20,913 nucleotides of DNA, taken from positions 1 through 20,913 of the forward strand of contig JAZTWW010000050.1 of NCBI GenBank assembly GCA_045636065.1, written 5' to 3'. Positions 1-7,484 of this stretch are shown here, piece after piece. Position numbers and translations under genes: made by a program. Source of the DNA: RGIG5050 sp045636065 (GTDB taxonomy: Bacteria > Verrucomicrobiota > Kiritimatiellia > RFP12 > UBA1067). A model generated the notes under the pieces. That model was not told where the DNA came from, did not search any database, and saw only the letters and a program-made list of their open reading frames with translations. Every line of letters starts with the position of its first letter. The stretch's first letter is position 1.

Positions 1-130
1 AGAGACGATGCCGATCCCGAAATGGGATTGACATCCGGCTTGCCAATTGATTGGCTAACTGTCCGTTTCAATTTATTCGATACACTTTCCCGCCGAACGC
101 CGCATATTGTACTACACTTCGCGGGCATCT

Positions 131-904
131 TCAAGCACAAAATCGCCACATGTCGATTTTTGCGCAATTTGGGGACAGTCCCCAATTTCCCTGAGGACTG
201 TCCCCACCTTTTCCAAGAAATACGCAATTCTCGCTCGCATACTTCTCAAGATATGACTCTTTACGTCCAGTCAAATACAGTTTTATATCGGACGGAAGCG
301 CTCGCATCGCGCGGCAGACATCTTCCGTTCGCTTCCACTTCGCCTTGTCGCCGATATAGACTATATTGAACCTCCCTTCCAGCTTTATCCTATCGGAGCG
401 CGTAAGCCCTTCAATTGGATCGGCACCGTTTGGAATATACTTGCAATCGACACCCCAACTGCGGCCTATTTTTTGAAGCTCGTAACTTAAAGTAACGACA
501 GCATCCGAGTTCTTTACGATGCGCTTCTCAACCCAATCCATAAACACTTTACCGGGCCACCCGAAAAGGTCGCCCCAAATGCGTCCGTAATGGTCGTCCC
601 ATCCATGAACCACCTTGAACGCCTTATACCGACATAGGAATTTGCGGCAAAACAGCGGATGAATCGCGACCGTTGAACCATATTTATATATTATATCTGG
701 CTTGAACTCATCAATCTCTCTGGCAAGCCGGAATGGATTTTTTGTTTCATGCCATCCAAGCCATGCGACACACCACCCGCGTTTTTCTAGGTTGTATCCG
801 ATGGCATCAATGCTGTAAGGTGCATTCTCAAAATGCTCAGTAGCACTCACACCCTTTGCGAACCATGGCAACCGAGTACTTGAAACATAAAGTATCCTCG
901 TCAC
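131..904 (-). CDS. Glycosyltransferase (GT-B/GT4-like), C-terminally truncated
   Basis: This encodes a 257-residue glycosyltransferase-like protein that would transfer a sugar from a nucleotide-sugar donor in envelope or exopolysaccharide synthesis. The start is GTG at 904: AGGAG lies six bases upstream, and the GTG overlaps the hydE TGA stop as GTGA, so translation is probably coupled. The N-terminal Rossmann half (ILYVSSTRLPW near residue 4), a central 'VVTLSYELQ...YIPNGAD' segment and the start of the second Rossmann domain (FNIVYIGDKAKWKR...IKLYLTGR) fit the GT-B fold. After CVFLGKG the frame runs into a GGGGAC palindromic repeat and about 25 unrelated residues, then stops. GT4 enzymes usually have 350-400 residues, so the donor-site part with the conserved glutamates is missing. 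The gene looks more AT-rich than hydE, suggesting transfer. The family assignment is good; activity is doubtful and the gene may be a pseudogene. Confidence 0.72.
   Translation of the reverse strand: MTRILYVSSTRLPWFAKGVSATEHFENAPYSIDAIGYNLEKRGWCVAWLGWHETKNPFRLAREIDEFKPDIIYKYGSTVAIHPLFCRKFLCRYKAFKVVHGWDDHYGRIWGDLFGWPGKVFMDWVEKRIVKNSDAVVTLSYELQKIGRSWGVDCKYIPNGADPIEGLTRSDRIKLEGRFNIVYIGDKAKWKRTEDVCRAMRALPSDIKLYLTGRKESYLEKYASENCVFLGKGGDSPQGNWGLSPNCAKIDMWRFCA
169..205. repeat. REP-like palindromic repeat (GGGGACAGTCCCC type)
   Basis: TTGGGGAC-A-GTCCCCAA is a near-perfect palindrome at 169-185. A second copy in opposite orientation, GGACTGTCCCC at 195-205, can pair with 171-181 over 11 bases, leaving a 13-base loop. 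Short elements built from GGGGACAGTCCCC are familiar as interspersed palindromes in many genomes, often associated with Y1/RAYT-type transposases. No transposase is visible here. The element sits inside the 3' end of the glycosyltransferase frame and supplies its abnormal tail. Confidence 0.7.
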
Positions 905-2028
905 TTTTTCTCCTTCGCGCCACCAACGAACGGACAATCAAGCGACCTGAAAAACGCCTTTGAATCCCCGCGTTCGTTGTAGAGGATTGACTCACCGATC
1001 GACGCAAGCCTCATATCCAAACAACGGCGGCACATGCCGGCATTCTCGTCTAGACAGGGCTTGCCGTCATAGAGCTGATACGCTCGCCGATACTCCGTCG
1101 CCGTCACATTCGGCATAATGACATTGGCGCCCGCCTTTATCCCCTGCTCACGCCCATCATCCTCCAACGCCTGAAGCGCCGTCGCCGCAGCTATGTTCAC
1201 ATCATGCAGATAAAGCCGCGTCGCCGCAATCATCCGTAGTCCAAGATGAAGCTGGGCTTTGGCGGTCGATTCTGGCGCGTCAGCTCCGGAAAGCCGCTTC
1301 AGCGGCGCATCGTGATGCGGTATCCACGGGCCCATGCCAATCATGTGCGCACCAATGTCGCGGTAGAAGATTATGTCACGCGCAAGGTCATGCGGCGTCT
1401 GGCCAGGGAGCCCACACATGACGCCCGTACCCACCTGATAGCCGCAGCGGCCAAGCGCAAGCAGGCAATCGCGCCGCCTCTCCCAGCTATGGTCGGCAGG
1501 GTGAAGTTTCGCGTATAGCTCACGGTTCGACGTCTCGATGCGCAGCAGGTAGCGCGTCGCTCCGGCCTCGCGCCACCGCCGATACGTCTCCTCGGTCTGC
1601 TCACCGAGCGATAGCGTCACTCCCAAATCAAGTGGGGCAATGCGACGCAGCACATCCTCAATGAATGCCGTATGCGCTTCGCTCTCGATTTCGCCAGTCT
1701 GAATCACCACCGACGCGTACCCAAGCTCTTTCGCCTGGCGCGAGAGCGCCACAATCTCATCCGCACCTAGACTATACCGCTGCAGATTCGCATTAGAACG
1801 GCGTATGCCGCAGTAGTAGCAATCCTTTGCGCACACATTCCCGGCCTCAATAAGGCCGCGTATCGAGACGCGCTGGCCAATTTCGCGGCACTTGACCCTG
1901 TACGCCGCCTCAAATAACGCCGTCTCTTCATCGCCGCCAGGCGCGAGTGCAACAAGATGCGCGAGTTCGTTTTCATCCAACGCCTCGCTTTTCGCCTCAC
2001 CCTTTGCCAGTATATCTGCAGTCACCAT
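901..2028 (-). CDS. hydE: [FeFe]-hydrogenase H-cluster maturase HydE (radical SAM)
   Basis: This is a 375-residue radical-SAM enzyme of the HydE/BioB group. HydE acts with HydF and HydG in building the dithiomethylamine-bridged diiron subcluster of [FeFe]-hydrogenase. The CxxxCxxC motif is Cys66-Cys70-Cys73 (NVCAKDCYYC), followed by IRRSNANLQRYSL. The conserved blocks VIQTGE, GVTLSLGEQ, TRYLLRIETSN, GVMCGLPGQT, IGMGPWIPH and GANVIMPN are all present. A second cysteine set, Cys325, Cys333 and Cys336, has the 8- and 3-residue spacing of the optional second cluster in Thermotoga HydE. The start ATG at 2028 lies only nine bases from an extended -10 box, so the mRNA may be nearly leaderless. No hydF, hydG or hydrogenase gene lies in the window. 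BioB is less likely because the sequence follows HydE throughout. Confidence 0.9.
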   Translation of the reverse strand: MVTADILAKGEAKSEALDENELAHLVALAPGGDEETALFEAAYRVKCREIGQRVSIRGLIEAGNVCAKDCYYCGIRRSNANLQRYSLGADEIVALSRQAKELGYASVVIQTGEIESEAHTAFIEDVLRRIAPLDLGVTLSLGEQTEETYRRWREAGATRYLLRIETSNRELYAKLHPADHSWERRRDCLLALGRCGYQVGTGVMCGLPGQTPHDLARDIIFYRDIGAHMIGMGPWIPHHDAPLKRLSGADAPESTAKAQLHLGLRMIAATRLYLHDVNIAAATALQALEDDGREQGIKAGANVIMPNVTATEYRRAYQLYDGKPCLDENAGMCRRCLDMRLASIGESILYNERGDSKAFFRSLDCPFVGGAKEKK

Positions 2029-2037
2029 GACCTACAT

Positions 2038-2066
2038 ATTATACCATGTCTGCTGCCGCTGGTCTA
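2038..2066 (-). promoter_or_regulatory. Predicted hydE promoter with extended -10
   Basis: On the minus strand TAGACC (2066-2061, four of six matches to TTGACA) is followed by a 17-base spacer and TATAAT (2043-2038), preceded by TGG to give TGGTATAAT. The same nonamer occurs upstream of the ATPase gene, efp and ssrA in this window. The expected start site is near 2031, two to four bases before the hydE ATG. Confidence 0.6.
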
Positions 2067-2105
2067 GGGCAACCGCCATGATTGCTTTGTCGTTTGTGGA
2101 TTGCG

Positions 2106-2133
2106 GTGTGGATTGCGGAAGTAAGCGCACCGG
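2106..2133. repeat. 28-base dispersed repeat, copy 1
   Basis: The 28 bases beginning GTGTGGATTGCGG and ending GTAAGCGCACCGG recur exactly at 9614-9641 in the same orientation. Here the left part is also tandemly duplicated: TGTGGATTGCGG occurs at 2095-2106 and again at 2107-2118. The copy lies between the helicase stop and the hydE promoter. Function is unknown; it could be a regulatory site or the end of a small mobile element. Confidence 0.75.
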
Positions 2134-2142
2134 AGGTTGCGG

Positions 2143-5058
2143 CTAAAGCCCGATAAGGGAGCGGACATCGTCGTATGTGAGGTGCGAGAGGATATCCTCG
2201 TCGCTGCGGCCGACGGTGGCGTCGATCACGGACTGCTTGCGCTCCTGGAGCTCCAGAACCCGCTCCTCGACGGTATGGCTCGTTATAAGCTTGACTACAT
2301 TCACCGTACGCTTCTGGCCGATGCGGTGCGCCCTGTCGGTTGCCTGCGCCTCCACGGCGGGATTCCACCACGGATCGAAATGGACAACCATGTCGGCACC
2401 GGTGAGGTTCAACCCCGTGCCGCCGGCATGGAGCGATATGAGAAAGACGGGGATCGACTCGTCCGTATTGAACCTGCGGCATTCGCCGAGCCTGTCCTTT
2501 GTCGACCCGTCCAGGTAGCAGTAGCTTATGCCGCGCCCTTCAAGCTCGCGCCTCAGGATCGAAAGCTCGCCGACGAACTGCGAGAAGACGAGCGCTCTGT
2601 GCCCGCCGTCCATCGCCTCGTCAAGAAGCTCGAAAAAGACGTCGAGCTTCCCGCTCGTCTCGACCCCGCCTTGAACGCCCTTCTCGCGCATCTCCTTGAG
2701 AAGCGCCGCATCGTTCGCAACCTGCCTAAGCCGCATCAGCATCGCAAGTATCTCGAACTTCGCCGCCTTGAACCCCTTCGACTTGACGGCGTCGCCGATC
2801 TTGCCGCGCGCCTCGCCGAGAAGCTTCGCGTAGAGCCTCGACTGCTCAAGCGACATCGGGCAGTACCTCACGCCAGTTATCTTGTCGGGGAGATCCTTGG
2901 CGACATCCTTCTTGAGCCTTCTCAGGATGAACGGATGGAGCTTGCGCCTGAGCCTCTCCTGCGCCTCGCGCCCCTCCTGCCCACCGGCCGCAACAGGATC
3001 CTCGACCGTGGCCTTGAAATGGTCGTATTCGCCAAGGTAGTCCGGCATGAGAAAGTCGAATATGCTCCATACGTCCGCAACGCTGTTCTCGACTGGCGTT
3101 CCCGTAAGGACGAGCTTCTGCACGCTTTTGACGGCCTTTGCGCTTTTCGCGTTCCTGGTGGAACGGTTCTTTATGTGCTGCGCCTCGTCGAGGACGACTA
3201 CGCCGAACGTCTTCCCGAGCCACGCCGCCTCCAGATCGCGCTGCAAAAGCGCATAGCTAGTGATGACGAGATCAGCCTTCTCTATCCTCCCGAAATCATC
3301 GGCCCGGTCCGCTCCGCTTATGACGAGCCTTTTCAAGTGGGGCGTGAACTTCGCGGCCTCCGCGTCCCAGTTGGCGACGAGCGATGTGGGGCATATGACG
3401 AGAGCGGGCTTTCCGCGCGCATCGGGATCGACGCGCCGCAGGGAGAGCCACGTAAGCGTCTGGAGCGTCTTTCCAAGGCCCATCTCGTCCGCGAGAAGCC
3501 CCGAGAGCCCGCTCTTCTCCAGGAAACGCATCCAATAGACGCCCTCCTTCTGGTACGGCCTCAAGGTGTTCTCCAGCGGACCTAAATCCACCGGCTCGAA
3601 GCGCGAATGCTCGTCGTGGCAGCGCTTTATGGCCGTCTCGCGCCAGTTGGGGGCCTTCTCGTCGTCGAACTCAGCGCCGACGGTGTCGAGGCTTGAGCGG
3701 ACGTACGGCGCGTAGGCGCCAGGGACGCGGAAATGCCCGCCTCTGCGGCCCTCGCCGCTCGGGCAGTCCGAGAACACCTCGCGCATCGCCTTCACGGCGC
3801 CGGCGTCGAAATACGCGGTCCTGCCGTCAATGCGGAGGAACGAATTGCCCATGTTGAGGGCGGTCTGGAGCTCGGCGTGCGACACCTTACGCCCAGCAAG
3901 CGTCTCGAACCTGTAGCCCACGTCGAAGCTGCCGTCGGGATTGTCCTCGATGTCGGCGACTGGGACGATGGAGTCGAGGCTGTCCATGTAGGAGTTGAGC
4001 CTCTCGGAGAGCTTCACCTTCCACCCTTCCCTCACGAGCCTCGGATATCCGGCGCCGATGAAGTTGAGCACCTCGGTGGAGCCGACGATCTGAAGCGGCG
4101 CCGGGGCGCTTCCGCGCGCGCGGGGGGCCGCCGACGAATCGAGCGAAAGGTCCTCGAACCCGAGCTCGCGCAGCATCTCGACGGCGGCGCGCTCCGCCTC
4201 CAGGTTGCGCATGTGGTAGAGGAGTAGATCCTCGGGGTCGGGGCGGCAGATGCTGTCCGGGGGAGCGCCCTTCGTAGCCTCGCACTCCATATCGCCGTAG
4301 ACGGCAATGAGCTTCACCGTGAGCGATGCGGGGCTTCCGACAACCTCGGCCCTGAACCTGGGTTTGTCCGGGACGAAACGGAAGAGATCGTCGCCAGGAT
4401 CCATCGAAACCTCGGAGAAGCGGCGCAGTATTGGCAGCGTCTGCCTGATGAACGCGGGGACGTTGCGCCGCTCGATTATTTCGTCCTTTTCGTAGAGCGT
4501 CTGGAATGGCGCGGGGAACACCTTCCTTATCGGGAACCACCTGCCGCCCGCCTGGACATACCCCCTCGGGCCGATTACGACGAACCTCTGCCGGCTTGCT
4601 ATGTTCTCGAAGGGAAGCTTCGCCACAGGAAAAAGATCGAGCTTCCCGTCGTCCTCGAAGAATTCGACTTCGAGGATCACATCAACGGGCGCCTCGCGCG
4701 TCGCACGCGCCTCGGGCGGGAAGAGATGCTCGTTCTTCTTGGCGATCTCCTCCTCCGTTGGCCTCGTCGCCTTGAGCATCTCAAGCATCGCAAGGACCAC
4801 CACATGCTCGCAGATCATCCCGTGCCGCTGGCACCTTTCGCACGAGCAGTGCGGCTCGACGGTTCCGTCGTCCATGAGCCGCAGCCAGAGCTTCCTGTAC
4901 CAGCCGCCCTCGTTTTCGATGCGGCCGTGTATCGTATGGTCCTTGGGCCGCCACTCCGCCTCGACGCCGCCTCTATGGGCGATCCTGACGGCGGCGTTGA
5001 AAACATCCATTCCGCCCCATCCGATGAGTATCCTGCGCGTCAGGTCGGACGGGGTCAT
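2143..5058 (-). CDS. SWIM-domain SNF2-family DEAD/DEAH-type helicase
   Basis: This is a 971-residue SNF2/Rad54-like ATPase, expected to translocate on double-stranded DNA and remodel nucleoprotein complexes in repair or transcription. A SWIM zinc finger lies near the N-terminus (Cys71-x-Cys73...Cys83-x-His85). A long SNF2-associated region of about residues 120-490 follows, then the helicase core: Walker A DEMGLGKT around 524-531, DEAQ 624-627, LTGTPVEN near 651, and RecA domain 2 with VFSQF, GTGLNLTGAD and QATDRAHRIGQ around 905-915. All core motifs look intact and the length suits bacterial SWIM-SNF2 proteins. The ATG start overlaps the TatD-family stop as ATGA, which supports co-translation. 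It is the fourth gene of the ilvC transcription unit, an unusual partner for a biosynthetic enzyme. Confidence 0.92.
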   Translation of the reverse strand: MTPSDLTRRILIGWGGMDVFNAAVRIAHRGGVEAEWRPKDHTIHGRIENEGGWYRKLWLRLMDDGTVEPHCSCERCQRHGMICEHVVVLAMLEMLKATRPTEEEIAKKNEHLFPPEARATREAPVDVILEVEFFEDDGKLDLFPVAKLPFENIASRQRFVVIGPRGYVQAGGRWFPIRKVFPAPFQTLYEKDEIIERRNVPAFIRQTLPILRRFSEVSMDPGDDLFRFVPDKPRFRAEVVGSPASLTVKLIAVYGDMECEATKGAPPDSICRPDPEDLLLYHMRNLEAERAAVEMLRELGFEDLSLDSSAAPRARGSAPAPLQIVGSTEVLNFIGAGYPRLVREGWKVKLSERLNSYMDSLDSIVPVADIEDNPDGSFDVGYRFETLAGRKVSHAELQTALNMGNSFLRIDGRTAYFDAGAVKAMREVFSDCPSGEGRRGGHFRVPGAYAPYVRSSLDTVGAEFDDEKAPNWRETAIKRCHDEHSRFEPVDLGPLENTLRPYQKEGVYWMRFLEKSGLSGLLADEMGLGKTLQTLTWLSLRRVDPDARGKPALVICPTSLVANWDAEAAKFTPHLKRLVISGADRADDFGRIEKADLVITSYALLQRDLEAAWLGKTFGVVVLDEAQHIKNRSTRNAKSAKAVKSVQKLVLTGTPVENSVADVWSIFDFLMPDYLGEYDHFKATVEDPVAAGGQEGREAQERLRRKLHPFILRRLKKDVAKDLPDKITGVRYCPMSLEQSRLYAKLLGEARGKIGDAVKSKGFKAAKFEILAMLMRLRQVANDAALLKEMREKGVQGGVETSGKLDVFFELLDEAMDGGHRALVFSQFVGELSILRRELEGRGISYCYLDGSTKDRLGECRRFNTDESIPVFLISLHAGGTGLNLTGADMVVHFDPWWNPAVEAQATDRAHRIGQKRTVNVVKLITSHTVEERVLELQERKQSVIDATVGRSDEDILSHLTYDDVRSLIGL

Positions 5059-5729
5059 GTGCGGCCCTCCGCAAAGCGGACGGCGTTCGAATCGGCGATG
5101 CCATCGAACTCCTCAGGTGGGATTCCCCTAAGCCCGGCCACCTTGCGCGAGACCTCCGCTATGGGGACATCCGCCCCGTCCGTCTCAACAAGGAGCCTAT
5201 CGAGCCTGAGGCGCGGAACCATCGAGCGCAGGTTGACGGCATGGTCGTTAAGTATCTGCGGCCCGACGGACACGTATCCGCCGAGCGCGTATATCTCATC
5301 AAGTAGTCCTTCGCTTCTGGAGAAGCCGTGGAAGAGGAACGTGGGTATCCTGCCCTTGAACTGCGAGGCGGCCTTCACCGTCTCGCCCCAGCACTTCGCG
5401 CCGTGCAGGACGGCCGGGCGGCCGAACCCTGCGGCGATCCTAAGCTGCGCGAGGAAAGCGGACCGCTGCTCGGGGGATATCTCTTTCGTGCGAAGCCTGT
5501 CAAGGCCGATCTCCCCTACGCCCGCCGACGGGTCGGCGCTAAGGGCCCTTGCGAGCTCGACGCCCATAAGCTCGCACCACGTCCCGGCGAACCATGGGTG
5601 GATGCCGTAGAACGCGACTCCGCCCGCTAGAGGCGCGTCTGCGGCGGCGCTCCAGCTGGCGACATCCGAGGCGGCCACGAAAGATCGCGTTGCGGCCTTG
5701 TTGAGCGAATGGGTATGCGCGTCTATCAC
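5055..5729 (-). CDS. TatD-family metal-dependent hydrolase
   Basis: This is a 224-residue TIM-barrel hydrolase of the TatD family, which includes metal-dependent nucleases and deacylases. The family landmarks are present in order: IDAHTH at residues 2-7 (metal-binding His5 and His7), YGIHPWF, VGEIGLD with the bridging glutamate, VLHGAKCW, FHGFSRS, YVSVGPQI and LLVETDGAD with the late metal-binding aspartate. It is shorter than the usual 255-265 residues; the loops are trimmed but no motif appears lost. The start is GTG at 5729, sharing GTGA with the stop of the upstream unknown gene, and its own stop overlaps the helicase ATG. The tight link to a helicase suggests a DNA-related role, but the substrate cannot be told from sequence. 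Confidence 0.85.
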   Translation of the reverse strand: MIDAHTHSLNKAATRSFVAASDVASWSAAADAPLAGGVAFYGIHPWFAGTWCELMGVELARALSADPSAGVGEIGLDRLRTKEISPEQRSAFLAQLRIAAGFGRPAVLHGAKCWGETVKAASQFKGRIPTFLFHGFSRSEGLLDEIYALGGYVSVGPQILNDHAVNLRSMVPRLRLDRLLVETDGADVPIAEVSRKVAGLRGIPPEEFDGIADSNAVRFAEGRT

Positions 5730-6199
5730 TTGACTTCTCCGGTAAACTCCATGACAAACCCGCCGCCTGCATCGATGTCGATGAAAATTCTCGCATCCGG
5801 GGCGACGCCTTCAAGCGAAACCTCGTCCTCGCCCGGCTTTCCGGCGGCATCGCCGTCGCGGAGGATGCGGGCGGAGTATAGGGGCGCGGAGCCTTCCGCG
5901 GAAGGCTGGCCGCCCACGGCGCGCCATGCATCCTCCACGCGGACGGTGAGGGCCATCCTCTCCTTCGCAAGGGCACACACGGTGAAACGGCTTTGGTCGC
6001 CCTCTACCCACATGATGAACGATCCCCTCTCGCCGCGCATGGGGATGGACCGCTCCGACCAGGACGCGGCCGCGCGGCGGGCGGCGGGCGTTGACAGAAC
6101 GGACGCGGACGGCATCGATCCGTCCGCGTCCGCACTCATGGCGAACGCCACCGCCCCTATGGAGCGGGAGAGTTCGCATGGCCTGCCGTGAAGCATCAC
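5726..6199 (-). CDS. Hypothetical protein in the ilvC unit
   Basis: The product has about 157 residues and I do not recognise it. It has a short weakly hydrophobic N-terminal stretch (SIGAVAFAM), an Ala/Ser/Arg-rich middle, and a C-terminal half that looks beta-rich (GSFIMWVEGDQSRFTV; ARIFIDIDAGGGFVMEFTG). No catalytic motif, clear signal peptide or strong transmembrane segment is evident. The start is GTG at 6199, overlapping the ilvC stop as GTGA, with ATG at 6196 as an immediate in-frame alternative. The stop overlaps the GTG of the TatD-family gene in the same way. The overlaps at both ends are the main evidence that it is a real gene; competing open frames on this GC-rich stretch lack such junctions. 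Confidence 0.6.
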   Translation of the reverse strand: MMLHGRPCELSRSIGAVAFAMSADADGSMPSASVLSTPAARRAAASWSERSIPMRGERGSFIMWVEGDQSRFTVCALAKERMALTVRVEDAWRAVGGQPSAEGSAPLYSARILRDGDAAGKPGEDEVSLEGVAPDARIFIDIDAGGGFVMEFTGEVK

Positions 6200-7308
6200 T
6201 TGACGACCTTGCGCCCGGCGACGCCGGCCGCAGTTGCCGCGCCGGCCTTGACGCCCTCATGCGGCCTCAGCGAGCGGACGGCCGCGCCTGCGCGCCACAT
6301 CTCGTGGTCGTGGAGATCCTGGAGCTTGACGAGCATCTTCTCCTTGTAGTCGGCGCAGCCGGTATCCCTGATGACCTCCTTGGCCTCCTGCATCGACTTG
6401 ACGGACTTGTAGAGGCGGCTGAAGACGGGGGCGACAGCCTTCTTGAAGATGGGCCTCCACTTGAGCGCGCCGTGCTGCGCGGTCTGCGAGCAGTTGCCGT
6501 ACATCCAGTCCATGCCGTTCTCGTCGACGAGGCGGATGAGCGACTGGGTAAGCTCCTCGCACGTCTCGTTGAACGCTTCGGACGGGCTGTGGCCGTTGGC
6601 CCTCAAAGTCTCGAACTGGGCTTCCATCACGCCCGCGAGCGCACCCATCAGGATGCCGCGCTCGCCGACGAGATCGCTCGTGACCTCGTTCTGGAAGGTG
6701 GTGGGGAAGAGGTAGCCGGAGCCGACGGCGATGCCGATGGCCTTGGTGACCTCCTCGACCTTCTTGGCGCCCATGCCGTTGGGCTCGAACGCGAAGGAGC
6801 TGTTGATGCCCGCGCCGCTCAAGAAGTTGCGCCTGACGCTGGTGCCCGAGCCCTTGGGGGCGACCATGATGATGCCGACGCCCTTCTGCGGCTTGATGCC
6901 GGTGAGCTTGTTGTAGACGTATCCGAAGCCGTGCGAGAAGTAGAGGAACTTCCCGGGGGTGACGGACTTCTCGATCTTCTTCCAGACCTCGCCGACGCTT
7001 CCGTCGGAGACGAGCATCATGATGATATCGCCCTTTTCGGCGGCCTCTTCAAGGGAGAAGAGCGTCTTGCCCTCGACCCAGCCGTCCTTCTTCGCGCGCA
7101 TCCAGGAGCTGTTCGCCTTCGTGTTCTTGCGCTGGCCGACGATCACGTTGATGCCGTTGTCGCGCATGTTGAGGGCCTGTCCCGGGCCCTGGATTCCATA
7201 TCCGAGAACGGCCACTGTCATCTTTTCAAGAACCTTCTTGGCCTTAGCGAGAGGGAACTCCTTGCGCGTCGTGATGTTTTCAGCGACGTCACCGAACTTG
7301 ATTTTCAT
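6196..7308 (-). CDS. ilvC: Ketol-acid reductoisomerase
   Basis: This is the 370-residue acetohydroxyacid isomeroreductase of valine, leucine and isoleucine synthesis. It converts acetolactate or acetohydroxybutyrate to dihydroxy acids using NAD(P)H and magnesium in the cytoplasm. The Rossmann motif is VAVLGYGIQGPGQALNMRDNG, followed by VIVGQRK, VSDGSVGEVW, YFSHGFGYVY, IIMVAPKGSG, the metal-site region SDLVGERGILMGAL and the later glutamate helix EAFNETCEELTQ. The start is ATG at 7308 (MKIKFGD), with AGGAGAG nine bases upstream; the frame is open further upstream but runs into the promoter. Glycine and proline after the dinucleotide motif (GPGQALN) and HGFG instead of the common HGFNI place it off the main short class I type. 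It leads a unit with an unknown gene, a TatD-family gene and a helicase. No other branched-chain gene is nearby. Confidence 0.93.
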   Translation of the reverse strand: MKIKFGDVAENITTRKEFPLAKAKKVLEKMTVAVLGYGIQGPGQALNMRDNGINVIVGQRKNTKANSSWMRAKKDGWVEGKTLFSLEEAAEKGDIIMMLVSDGSVGEVWKKIEKSVTPGKFLYFSHGFGYVYNKLTGIKPQKGVGIIMVAPKGSGTSVRRNFLSGAGINSSFAFEPNGMGAKKVEEVTKAIGIAVGSGYLFPTTFQNEVTSDLVGERGILMGALAGVMEAQFETLRANGHSPSEAFNETCEELTQSLIRLVDENGMDWMYGNCSQTAQHGALKWRPIFKKAVAPVFSRLYKSVKSMQEAKEVIRDTGCADYKEKMLVKLQDLHDHEMWRAGAAVRSLRPHEGVKAGAATAAGVAGRKVVK

Positions 7309-7357
7309 CTTATCATCTCTCCTGTTGGAACCCGCACCATGCGGAATTTTTCCGTAT

Positions 7358-7386
7358 ATGATACCACAATCCATCATATGAGTCAA
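7358..7386 (-). promoter_or_regulatory. Predicted ilvC promoter
   Basis: On the minus strand TTGACT (7386-7381), a 17-base spacer and TATCAT (7363-7358) make a good sigma-70-like promoter, again with TGG before the -10 hexamer. The predicted transcript starts near 7351. Its leader opens with a small hairpin, CGGAA/TTCCG around an AAA loop, about 45 bases before the ATG. Confidence 0.65.
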
Positions 7387-7451
7387 ACATTAATCCACAC
7401 CCAACTCATTAAAGTCCCTTCCGTGGCCTCGACATTTCCGCTTACCACCCC

Positions 7452-7480
7452 TTGCGCGAGGATCCGGATTGTGGTATAAT
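7452..7480 (+). promoter_or_regulatory. Predicted promoter of the ATPase gene
   Basis: TTGCGC (7452-7457), a 17-base spacer and TATAAT (7475-7480) within TGGTATAAT form an extended -10 promoter pointing at the plus-strand ATPase. It diverges from the ilvC promoter, with about 65 bases between the two -35 hexamers. Confidence 0.65.
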
Positions 7481-7484
7481 ACCG

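Noticed and set aside
22..369. Plus-strand open frame of 115 codons at the left edge
   Set aside because: It runs opposite the glycosyltransferase and through the palindromic repeat, has no ribosome site and shows no protein-like pattern.
2137..3585. Long plus-strand open frame opposite the helicase
   Set aside because: It is an antisense shadow of a GC-rich gene whose helicase motifs on the minus strand are unmistakable.
7309..7386. N-terminal extension of ilvC to 7386
   Set aside because: It would begin within the promoter. MKIKFGD at 7308 has a good ribosome site and matches the family's start.
6091..7479. Long plus-strand open frame opposite ilvC
   Set aside because: It is a shadow frame rich in Leu/Asp/Val/Glu; ilvC motifs fix the coding strand.
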